Below, piece by piece: positions 30,601 through 33,464 of a stretch of 64,000 nt of DNA (within the stretch, counting starts at the first letter, position 1; every line of letters begins with the position of its first letter). A model generated the notes under the pieces. It saw only the letters and a list, made by a program, of their open reading frames with translations. It did not search any database and was not told the DNA's origin. Source of the stretch: Hemicordylus capensis (Eukaryota; Chordata; Lepidosauria; Squamata; Cordylidae); NCBI RefSeq assembly GCF_027244095.1, contig NC_069662.1:17696501-17760500 (forward strand), read 5' to 3'. Both the position numbers and the translations under genes were made by a program.

Positions 30601-33029
30601 TTTAGTAGCTGTAACATCAGCCAGGAGGGTTTCTGAATCGCAGGCTCTGTCAGTTCAGAGTAATTTGTGTAATTTCTCTAAGGACTCTGTGAGACTTATC
30701 CCGGATCCTTCGTTTATCCCTAAGGTAAAGTCTCAGTTTCATCGTGAGGCGGTCATTTAATTACCTTCTTTTTGTCCGGATGCTCGTCACCCTGCAGAGA
30801 AGGAGTGCAACCGGACGCAGGCTTTTCGTAAGTCAGATGCTCTTTTTGTGGCCTTTAAGGCTTCTAAGATGGGATGCAAGGTCTCTTCAGCCATTATTGC
30901 TCGATGGGTTCATTCATGCATTACGATGTTGTATGAAGCCCAGAAACTTTCGGTGCCTGGTCAGATTACGGCGCACTCAACTACATCGGCAGCCACTTCC
31001 ACTGTGTTATCTTCACCGGTGTCCCATGAAGAGATTTGCAAGGCGGCTACTTGGTCGTCGCCTTTTACATTTTCAAGGCATTACAAGTTGGATGAACATG
31101 AAGCTGCCAGAGCAGCATTTGGTCGGAGGATCCTGCAACAGGTCCTTCCGGGTCAGTAGCTCCAGCTTGGGTATTTTCCCTCCCGTGGTTGGTGCTGTGG
31201 TATGTCCCAAGCTTGGGTGACCTCCTACACCAGCCGAGAAAGGTACATTGGTACTCACCGTGAAGGTGTCTTCTGGCTGGTGTAGAAGAGGTCATCCAAG
31301 GCCCGCCCGGGTTGTGTTAGGCTGGAGCTGATGATCTGGTTGTAGGGGGACAGTTTTTCTGTCTTTCTCTGCATTATTGTTTGTATATTGTTGTATATTC
31401 TCTGTTGTGTTCTGTGGTTTTCATTCCGTAGCTTGAGCTGTTTTAAGCACTGAGGAGATCCGCCCACATGCACTGGGTTAAGGATCTTCAAGTATGACTA
31501 CTTCCTGCCTTTTGGAGCATGTGGGGGGGATGTAATCCCAAGCTTGGGTGACCTCTTCTACACCAGCCAGAAGACACCTTCACGGTGAGTACCAGTGTAC
31601 CTTTTCACATGTGGAAAGGCACTTTTAGATCCATCTATAAAATGATGCTTCTACCCAGCACTGTTCTTAGGATTCAACCCAATATGTCTGAGGAGCTGTC
31701 CCTCAAAAATGTTGGGATGGGTATGAACCACAAAGCTTTGTGCCAGTCATCCTGCTTCCCTGCAGTGTGTTGCACTCTTCCCTATAATCCCTTGCAGGAA
31801 TCGGAGCTGCAGCGCCTGGCACAAGCACGGGAGCAAGAGCTCCGCTTTGCCAAGGCTCAGGCTGACCTAGATGTGGCTCGTGAGGAGGCTCTTGCTACTG
31901 TTGAAGTGAAGAAATTTGAGGCTGTGATAAAGTCACTGGGAGCCAACACCATCCGTGACATCGCTCTGGCTGGGCCAGAGATGCAGGTGAGAAGCAGCAG
32001 CAAGGGGAAGCTCTGGGGTGGAAATGAGTAGTTCTTTGGGAAGAACTGCAGGGGAAAGGCTTGAGTGATGAGTCAGCGGAACAGACTTGAAGGCCATTTG
32101 CAGCAAAGAATGTGAGACATTGCTAGAGAGCTGGCAAAGAGAATCCAAGAACTGGAAGCCACTCTGAAGGGCTCCTAGTCAGACTCCTGCTCAGTGCAGA
32201 AAACTGTAACAGCATCCCTGACAGGGATCTCCAGCAGACAGCTTCTACTTGAAAACCTCCTAGGGAGGGACAGCCCAGAATGCACAAGACAGACAGTTTC
32301 ACACCATGGTGGGCTTTCCTTTGTTGGAAGTTTTCAAGTACAGGTATGCCTTGTTACTTGCAGGGGTTTGCCTACTGCTGCAAGTAATGAAAGCACAAGT
32401 AATGAGGCATTGTGCCTATGGAAAATGGGGTTAGGTTCCTGGATGGGAGGAAAAAGATCAAAAGGTTTTTTAAAAAAACCTGAACGTTATCACTGTACCA
32501 TGCTCTGCGAAGGTCCCGGTGCACCCAGCAATGCCCCCCAAACTGCGAAATGCCACCCAAAACTACAAGAACTCGTGCGGAAAATGCCTTTTTAAAAAAA
32601 GAAATGAGCCACAAAATGGCTGTTCCTGACAAAATGGTGGCTGGAAGTGACCTCCTCCGGTCACTTCCGGCCCTCTAGGAGCCACAGCTACATGGATTTT
32701 AACCTTTAGTATCCACAGGTAATGAAATCGTGTATCAATTAGACGATTGATACAAATTTGTGAAACCACAGACAAATTTGTGAAACCACCGTCCACAAGT
32801 AACAGTGTTTGCCTGTAGCAACTGGATGGCCATTTGTCAAGGATGCCATAGTTGTTAGGTATAGGTTTTTTATGGATTCCCACCCCCCTCTCTTTTTCCC
32901 ATGCAGACAAAACTCCTCCAGGGCCTGGGGATACAGTCGACACTCATCACAGATGGTTCCTCGCCTATCAACCTTTTTACAACTGCAGGAGGACTGCTGG
33001 GGATTCTTCCCAAGCCTTCAGAGGCCTGA
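4053..33029 (+). CDS. MVP: major vault protein, 16 coding exons, 843 aa
   Basis: MVP is the main structural protein of the vault, the large cytoplasmic ribonucleoprotein barrel; many copies form the shell. Coding exons are 4053-4174, 5467-5662, 5844-5967, 6044-6175, 6407-6501, 7419-7655, 10033-10158, 12250-12408, 15378-15616, 16563-16760, 18731-18866, 20302-20513, 24172-24288, 24394-24520, 31798-31986 and 32907-33029. All introns are GT-AG and phases join without a stop, giving 2532 nt. Residues 1 to about 480 are the N-terminal vault repeats ('PPRHYC', 'EEWLV', '[15 protein letters not shown]'). About 480-610 is the band-7-like shoulder region, about 640-760 the charged cap helix and about 790-843 the cap ring. 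The start has strong family agreement ([20 protein letters not shown]). The tail stops at 'GILPKPSEA', roughly 45-50 residues shorter than human MVP (893 aa). FIMP starts 342 bp downstream. Confidence 0.95.
4320..4840 (-). mobile_element. LINE 3' end with ORF2 C-terminus (L2/CR1 type)
   Basis: On the minus strand, 4836 to 4603 reads as the conserved end of an L2/CR1-type ORF2, including '[13 protein letters not shown]' and '[11 protein letters not shown]'. An AT-rich 3' UTR runs to 4320, with the 'accaccttt...ggttcagggtggtatac' motif near the end. Lies in MVP intron 1 in antisense orientation. Confidence 0.65.
4863..4952. mobile_element. hAT-type miniature element, half copy
   Basis: This carries 'gatgctgggagttgtagt' and 'aacatctgggaatctctg' and ends in 'gttagagggaacactg', the complement of the terminus CAGTGTTCCCTCTAAC seen at 38906-39125. 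Only one end is present. Confidence 0.5.
4953..5335. mobile_element. non-autonomous hAT-type element, copy 1
   Basis: This shares its body with 19426-20187 and 37853-38318: 'agcactggtggggctcct' and, inverted, 'gggccctcccagcactga', plus a right end resembling 'ccggcttgaaaatagtaa'. The arms are complementary, so the element can fold back. Its left end meets the half element before it. Confidence 0.5.
5467..5662 (+). CDS. MVP: MVP coding exon 2
   Basis: Residues 41-106. Contains 'VPPRHYC', '[19 protein letters not shown]' and '[10 protein letters not shown]', all near-invariant in vertebrate MVP. It completes the split Arg codon of exon 1 and ends in phase 0. Confidence 0.94.
5844..5967 (+). 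CDS. MVP: MVP coding exon 3
   Basis: Residues 107-148. Reads '[20 protein letters not shown]' and then '[10 protein letters not shown]'. The acceptor is ctctag and the donor gtatgc. The final Gly codon is split. Confidence 0.93.
6044..6175 (+). CDS. MVP: MVP coding exon 4
   Basis: Residues 148-192. Contains '[20 protein letters not shown]' and '[15 protein letters not shown]'. The Gly codon at the 3' junction is split into exon 5. Confidence 0.93.
6215..6351. mobile_element. hAT-type miniature element with perfect target duplication
   Basis: A 137-bp inverted-repeat element. Its right end is 'ggttggccacccctg' and its left end 'cggggtcaccaacc'. It is flanked on both sides by the identical 8-bp direct repeat ctctaaat (6207-6214 and 6352-6359), the target size typical of hAT transposons. 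It lies in MVP intron 4 and has no coding capacity. Confidence 0.8.
6407..6501 (+). CDS. MVP: MVP coding exon 5
   Basis: Residues 192-223. Reads '[20 protein letters not shown]' and 'DAFILTEK', one vault repeat unit. Phase 0 end, donor gtgggt. Confidence 0.93.
6901..7080. mobile_element. hAT-type element fragment (family of 14578-14895)
   Basis: The string 'ccatgaggcaaggtgaggca' followed by 'ttattggggtactagcaaga' matches the left part of the copy at 49572-49955. The right part is lost or too diverged to place. Confidence 0.4.
7419..7655 (+). CDS. MVP: MVP coding exon 6
   Basis: Residues 224-302. Contains '[16 protein letters not shown]', '[18 protein letters not shown]' and 'QLGQKKVIK', with 'YCTVCDPV' aligning to human 'YCVILDPV'. 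Phase 0 on both sides, so it could be skipped without a frame change. Confidence 0.94.
7862..8105 (-). mobile_element. hAT-type fragment followed by LINE tail
   Basis: Bases 7862-7955 hold a worn inverted-repeat fragment with 'gggagttgtagtccaacctc'. Bases 7985-8105 hold an antisense LINE 3' tail with 'ttatttgatttctataccac' and 'aaaatggctcagggcggttt'. Confidence 0.45.
8108..8400 (-). repeat. dispersed repeat, antisense
   Basis: Starts with 'gaacataagaacagccctgc' and 'tggatcaggcccaaggccca'. The same sequence recurs in the opposite orientation at 33630-33705 and, decayed, at 22935-23045. It is probably the 3' portion of a retroposon; the family was not identified. Confidence 0.5.
8965..9441 (+). 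mobile_element. Sauria-type SINE split by a second copy
   Basis: The left half (8965-9110) has a tRNA-like head with B-box-like 'ggttcacatccccgc' and 'gtttcccagactatgggaaa'. The right half (9341-9441) has 'ccacagggttctgtgggtg' and the ACCTTTACCTT tail typical of Sauria SINEs. Between them lies a reverse copy (9111-9340). The flanks ggcaatggt and ggcagtggt are probably the target duplication. Confidence 0.7.
9111..9340 (-). mobile_element. Sauria-type SINE, inserted copy
   Basis: On the minus strand this reads from a tRNA-like head ('ggtgcaatgtggaaatg') to the tail 'ggcacacttt(ta)cc'. It is nearly full-length and sits inside the forward copy described at 8965-9441, so it is the younger of the two. 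Confidence 0.7.
9688..9815. mobile_element. hAT-type miniature element, worn
   Basis: A roughly palindromic stretch with 'ttggactacccctgacaatc' and, inverted, 'gattgaaattgtagtccaac'. The ends are too degraded to fix. Confidence 0.4.
10033..10158 (+). CDS. MVP: MVP coding exon 7
   Basis: Residues 303-344. Reads '[20 protein letters not shown]' and then '[12 protein letters not shown]', matching human '[20 protein letters not shown]'. Phase 0 at both ends. Confidence 0.93.
10545..10739 (+). repeat. left inverted repeat of the Tc1-like element
   Basis: Contains the outer direct repeat starting 'cagtgagggaaataagtatt' and the inner one at 10720-10738. Transposase binding sites in this family lie in such direct repeats. 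Confidence 0.9.
10923..11945 (+). CDS. Tc1-like DD34E transposase, 340 aa, catalytic Asp replaced
   Basis: An intact frame from an ATG in good context (accaccATGc) to TAA, with the family's usual length (340 aa, as in Sleeping Beauty). Residues 1 to about 120 form the paired-like helix-turn-helix DNA-binding half. The catalytic half follows with D153 in 'LWSDESK', a glycine-rich '[13 protein letters not shown]' and E279 in '[11 protein letters not shown]'. The second catalytic Asp, expected at 244 in 'QxDNDPKHT', is Ala here ('[10 protein letters not shown]', codon gcc at 11652-11654). The spacing to E279 is exactly 34 residues, so the position is not in doubt. This copy should bind DNA but not cut it. 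It was probably mobilised by, or mutated since, an active relative. Confidence 0.93.
   Translation: MPKTKELSKDVRDKVVDLHKAGLDYKTIAKQLGEKVTTVGTITRKWKKHKITVNLPRSGAPCKISPRGVAMIMRTVTKQPRTTQGELVNDLRAAGTIVTKKTIGNTLRREGLKSCSARKVPLLKAAHVQARLQFANAHLNDPEENWAKVLWSDESKIELFGINSTRRVWRRRNAAYERKNTIPTIKHGGGHIMLWGCFSAKGTGHLHRIKGTMDGTMYRQISGEHLLPSARALRMGRGWVFQHANDPKHTAKATKEWLKKKHMKVLEWPSQSPDLNPIENLWRELKVRVAKHQPRNLSDLERICKEEWDNIPPGLCANLVANYKKRLTSVIANKGFATKY
11967..12161 (-). repeat. right inverted repeat of the Tc1-like element
   Basis: The complement of 10545-10739 with three differences over 195 nt. It ends in 'ttccctcactg' followed by the duplicated TA. Confidence 0.9.
12250..12408 (+). CDS. MVP: MVP coding exon 8
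   Basis: Residues 345-397. Contains '[20 protein letters not shown]' and '[14 protein letters not shown]'. It begins 89 bp after the Tc1-like element ends; the acceptor (cacccag) is intact. Confidence 0.94.
12450..13350. other. MVP intron 8, left part, unassigned
   Basis: No exon or clearly assigned repeat was seen. Short T-rich stretches and 'tgccctgagcagtattgcgc' near 12970 hint at an old LINE tail, too diverged to place. Confidence 0.35.
13351..14090. repeat. cluster of long imperfect palindromes
   Basis: Several inverted pairs nest here. 13541-13606 pairs with 13619-13683 around a short loop ('caaaatacgtcagtaatt' against 'cattactgacatattttg'). 13417-13438 pairs with about 13728-13750 ('caagttgatatt' and 'aatatcaacttg'). 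13351-13385 pairs with about 13780-13812 ('gataactgaatcagg' and 'cctgattccgttac'). Separately, 13823-13842 pairs with about 14053-14073 ('cagcacagctgtgggg'). This suggests one or two foldback DNA elements, unnamed. Confidence 0.5.
13440..13525. other. GC-rich patch inside the palindrome
   Basis: About 85 bases, very rich in G and CpG, interrupt the left arm of the palindrome. They end in a perfect 7-bp hairpin, gcccgtt-attc-aacgggc (13505-13522). The right arm has no counterpart, so it looks like a later insertion or replacement. Confidence 0.4.
14578..14895. mobile_element. non-autonomous hAT-type element
   Basis: The ends are 'caggggtggtctcc' and 'gggccgcccctg', imperfect complements of hAT style. 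The inner sequence ('agcaactctttggggccagt', 'tgcaaagtttgcaagaagca') matches the longer copy at 49572-49955. No clean target duplication was seen. Confidence 0.55.
15378..15616 (+). CDS. MVP: MVP coding exon 9
   Basis: Residues 398-477. Contains '[20 protein letters not shown]' and '[20 protein letters not shown]'. The middle (about residues 427-452) is a Ser/Gly-rich linker that differs from human, as expected for this loop. The last Arg codon is split. Confidence 0.93.
15802..15991 (+). mobile_element. tRNA-derived SINE, near full-length
   Basis: A clear pol III head: A-box-like 'tagctcagtggtag' and B-box-like 'gattcaatccc' with 'gctttgcatgcagaaggttc' between. The body holds 'gtgctagatggaccaagggt' and ends 'gtagcttctgtgttcct'. 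It folds like no functional tRNA and is repeated elsewhere, so it is a SINE. Confidence 0.7.
16311..16440. mobile_element. hAT-type miniature element, worn
   Basis: The inverted pair 'tagctgtagttggaatatgg' and 'gggagttgtagtccaaaatg' lies around 'gccactgtggttggggatta', the common core of the small hAT-type elements in this window. Confidence 0.45.
16563..16760 (+). CDS. MVP: MVP coding exon 10
   Basis: Residues 477-543, start of the shoulder region. Contains '[20 protein letters not shown]', '[20 protein letters not shown]' and '[16 protein letters not shown]', almost identical to human. The final Trp codon is split. Confidence 0.95.
17513..17640 (-). mobile_element. LINE 3' tail, antisense
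   Basis: The 'ttatttatttataatatttc' start and 'aaaacaaatataaaacagaa' match the antisense LINE tails at 4320 and 23775. Only the UTR remains. Confidence 0.4.
17990..18200 (-). mobile_element. CORE/MIR-like tRNA SINE
   Basis: On the minus strand it has a tRNA head ('ggttagagtgctggactagg', B-box-like 'gaattcaaatcccc'), a CORE-like middle ('ctgggtgactctgggccagt') and the L2-like tail 'acagggttgttgttgtgagg'. It lies in MVP intron 10. Confidence 0.65.
18731..18866 (+). CDS. MVP: MVP coding exon 11
   Basis: Residues 543-588. Reads '[20 protein letters not shown]' and '[14 protein letters not shown]'. Acceptor 'tttccaccag', phase 0 end. Confidence 0.93.
19195..19355 (-). mobile_element. CORE/MIR-like SINE, worn
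   Basis: The complement carries the head 'tagtgtgtcagactaggact' and 'gggagacccaggttcaaatc', and a decayed tail with 'cctcacaggcctgttgtggg'. Same family as 46929-47170. Confidence 0.5.
19774..20094. mobile_element. 321-bp hAT-type miniature element, nested
   Basis: The ends 'tagggatgtgcacgaacc' and 'ggttccgtgcacatccct(a)' are inverted repeats. 8-bp flanks ctgtgtag (19766-19773) and ctgtgtgg (20095-20102) mark its insertion into the older element. It contains a TG microsatellite and no coding sequence. Confidence 0.75.
19841..19884. repeat. (TG)22 microsatellite
   Basis: A pure TG run inside the nested hAT-type element, followed by gcgcgtgcgtgcgtg. Probably expanded after the element arrived. 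Confidence 0.95.
20302..20513 (+). CDS. MVP: MVP coding exon 12
   Basis: Residues 589-659, end of the shoulder and start of the cap helix. Contains '[11 protein letters not shown]', '[20 protein letters not shown]' and '[15 protein letters not shown]'. The loop after 'VFGF' is shorter than in human by about ten residues. Confidence 0.93.
21310..21420 (+). mobile_element. LINE fragment (CR1-like)
   Basis: The translation '[20 protein letters not shown]' resembles the 'LEHLPYEERLRELGLFSLE' block of CR1-type ORF2. A short, dead fragment in MVP intron 12. Confidence 0.45.
21480..21605. mobile_element. hAT-type miniature element, worn
   Basis: 'cttgggtccccagatgttgt' at the left and 'catctggggatccaagaccc' at the right are inverted, around 'ccattgtgtctgggaattat'. 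Related to 40406-40533. Confidence 0.55.
21639..21690. repeat. (GT)26 microsatellite
   Basis: An uninterrupted GT run in MVP intron 12. Confidence 0.95.
21830..21990 (+). repeat. dispersed retroposon fragment
   Basis: Contains 'tagcttagatggctttaaaa', 'gaggattgggcagattcatg' and 'gcctctgaatccagggctgt', part of a repeat whose 3' end is seen at 22935-23045 and 33630-33705. Probably CR1-related; the family is not certain. Confidence 0.4.
22221..22710 (+). mobile_element. CORE/MIR-like tRNA SINE split by a LINE tail
   Basis: The left part (22221-22402) runs from 'gagccagcgtggtgtagtgg' through 'cgagttcaaatctgcattca' to 'cactctgggctt'. The right part (22647-22710) resumes with 'ctccttggaggaagagcggg' and 'atataaaatgtaataaat', exactly the continuation seen in the unbroken copy at 46929-47170. 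Confidence 0.65.
22403..22646 (-). mobile_element. LINE 3' tail inserted in the SINE
   Basis: An antisense tail with 'tttttataccgcccctccca', a poly-A-rich UTR complement and 'aaccttggaaggccaggcca'. It interrupts the SINE described at 22221-22710, so it arrived later. Confidence 0.5.
22935..23045 (+). repeat. dispersed repeat fragment
   Basis: 'tgcaacagcaggagagggcg', 'atctggtgggccactgtggg' and a worn version of the end seen at 33630-33705. No coding content. Confidence 0.4.
23050..23770. other. MVP intron 12, unassigned part
   Basis: No exon or assigned repeat was seen. One base-composition shift near 23220-23330 is not accompanied by splice sites. Confidence 0.35.
23775..23900 (-). mobile_element. 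LINE 3' tail, antisense
   Basis: 'tttataccacctttcataat', 'ccaaggtggcttacaaaaat' and an A-rich remainder match the other antisense LINE tails. Confidence 0.45.
24172..24288 (+). CDS. MVP: MVP coding exon 13
   Basis: Residues 659-698, cap helix. Reads '[20 protein letters not shown]' and '[13 protein letters not shown]', a heptad-like charged helix. It is separated from exon 14 by only 105 bp. Confidence 0.94.
24394..24520 (+). CDS. MVP: MVP coding exon 14
   Basis: Residues 698-740. Reads '[20 protein letters not shown]' and '[17 protein letters not shown]', continuing the alanine-rich cap helix. The following intron of 7.3 kb holds the DIRS fossil. Confidence 0.94.
25293..25556 (+). mobile_element. 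Sauria-type SINE, near full-length
   Basis: The head has B-box-like 'ggttcaaatccccac'. The body has 'gtttcccagactatgggaaa' and 'cgatatagaaagatgctgaa'. The 3' end 'ccacagggctctatggtcac' leads to 'ggcacactttaccttta'. This is the cleanest copy in the window. Confidence 0.75.
26002..26140 (+). repeat. DIRS left inverted terminal repeat
   Basis: Runs from 'ttctcggctggtgtaggagg' through 'aaaaggcaggaagtagtcat' to 'gtgggcggatctcctcagt'. The complement is found at 31450-31604. Confidence 0.85.
26400..28500 (+). other. DIRS 5' (gag-like) region, broken
   Basis: Lies between the left repeat and the reverse transcriptase, where DIRS elements carry their first, poorly conserved frame. It is Pro/Arg-rich and interrupted. 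Near its start a 115-bp unit occurs twice in tandem (from about 26579 and 26694). Confidence 0.5.
28590..29250 (+). other. DIRS reverse transcriptase region, broken
   Basis: The block with '[20 protein letters not shown]' and '[15 protein letters not shown]' is the finger/palm start of a DIRS-type reverse transcriptase, with '[11 protein letters not shown]' following. The family assignment is firm; the region is not intact. Confidence 0.85.
29500..29880 (+). other. DIRS RNase H region, broken
   Basis: '[13 protein letters not shown]' and '[16 protein letters not shown]' are the RNase H signatures that follow the reverse transcriptase in DIRS elements. Confidence 0.8.
30230..31160 (+). other. 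DIRS tyrosine recombinase region, broken
   Basis: The final segment, with '[10 protein letters not shown]' and '[20 protein letters not shown]', is the C-terminal catalytic part of a DIRS tyrosine recombinase, the enzyme that replaces integrase in this order. Confidence 0.85.
31205..31305 (+). repeat. DIRS internal complementary region
   Basis: The first half ('tcccaagcttgggtgacctc' on to 'ccagccgagaa') is the complement of the left outer end. The second half ('aaggtacattggtactcacc' on) is the complement of the right outer end. The two abut, as required for circularisation in the DIRS replication model. Confidence 0.85.
31450..31604 (-). repeat. DIRS right inverted terminal repeat
   Basis: The complement of the left repeat ('gaggagatccgcccacatgc', 'gactacttcctgccttttgg'), plus an outer extension ending near 'gtgagtaccagtgtac' that is found again inside the internal region. 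Confidence 0.85.
31798..31986 (+). CDS. MVP: MVP coding exon 15
   Basis: Residues 741-803. Reads '[20 protein letters not shown]', '[20 protein letters not shown]' and 'ALAGPEMQ'. It begins 193 bp after the DIRS element, with acceptor cttgcag. Confidence 0.94.
32907..33029 (+). CDS. MVP: MVP coding exon 16 and stop
   Basis: Residues 804-843. Reads '[20 protein letters not shown]' and then '[13 protein letters not shown]', stop TGA at 33027-33029. Human continues about 45 residues past the equivalent of 'LLGMGPEG', so the tail is short here. Confidence 0.93.
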   Translation, partial: TKLLQGLGIQSTLITDGSSPINLFTTAGGLLGILPKPSEA

Positions 33030-33158
33030 TGGATGCCAGAGATGAGCACCTTCCCACCAAGCCTATAAGTGTCTTAGATTATATAGGCTATGGCAGTCTT
33101 TGCATTTTGCCTGAGCTTCTCCTGAATGTGCCTCTTTTGATTTAAAGGAACAATGTGG

Positions 33159-33164
33159 AATAAA
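33159..33164 (+). terminator. MVP: MVP polyadenylation signal
   Basis: A canonical AATAAA 130 bp after the MVP stop, followed by T-rich 'atattctttctac' and 'tgtctcttgattcttctgtt'. Confidence 0.75.
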
Positions 33165-33370
33165 CATATATTCTTTCTACATATGTCTCTTGATTCTTCT
33201 GTTCTTGACACTTTGGTTTAGAGCGGCCTCTTCATGGGGATGTTATTTTTGAAAAAGAAGAGGCTGGGGAGAAGACAAAGCTGGAATGGAGAGGGAGGGG
33301 AATTGGTTAGAAATGGGGAGGATTAGGCATTATGAGGTCATAGAATGTTGGTGTGTCCGGGGGAGCAACG
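33165..33370 (+). promoter_or_regulatory. short MVP-FIMP intergenic region, FIMP promoter candidate
   Basis: Only about 200 bp separate the MVP poly(A) signal from the FIMP start codon, so the FIMP promoter must lie here or overlap MVP. No TATA box was seen; an inverted CCAAT (attggtta) is near 33303. Confidence 0.4.
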
Positions 33371-33464
33371 ATGCTGAGCCACAGAGAATTTCTGCTACTC
33401 CAGCTCTTATGTACTCTCACAAATCTCACTGAAGTGCTTCTGACCGATCCCCAGCTTCTGACAG
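33371..33464 (+). CDS. FIMP: FIMP exon 1 (signal peptide)
   Basis: An ATG after 'agcaacg', then a hydrophobic leader and 'TEVLLTDPQLLT'. Donor acag|gtgaga, phase 1. The frame runs on into intron sequence, but phase and the downstream match support the donor. Confidence 0.78.

Larger units (their letters stand above)
26002..31604 (+). mobile_element. DIRS retroelement fossil, broken
   Basis: A tyrosine-recombinase retrotransposon of the DIRS order, in sense orientation within MVP intron 14. Diagnostic parts are inverted terminal repeats (about 26002-26140 and 31450-31604), an internal complementary region near 31205-31305 that matches the outer edges of both repeats, a reverse transcriptase block, an RNase H block and a tyrosine recombinase block, in DIRS order. 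The reading frames are interrupted by several breaks, and it looks dead. The repeats are still closely similar and the frames partly open, so it is probably of moderate rather than great age. Confidence 0.9.
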
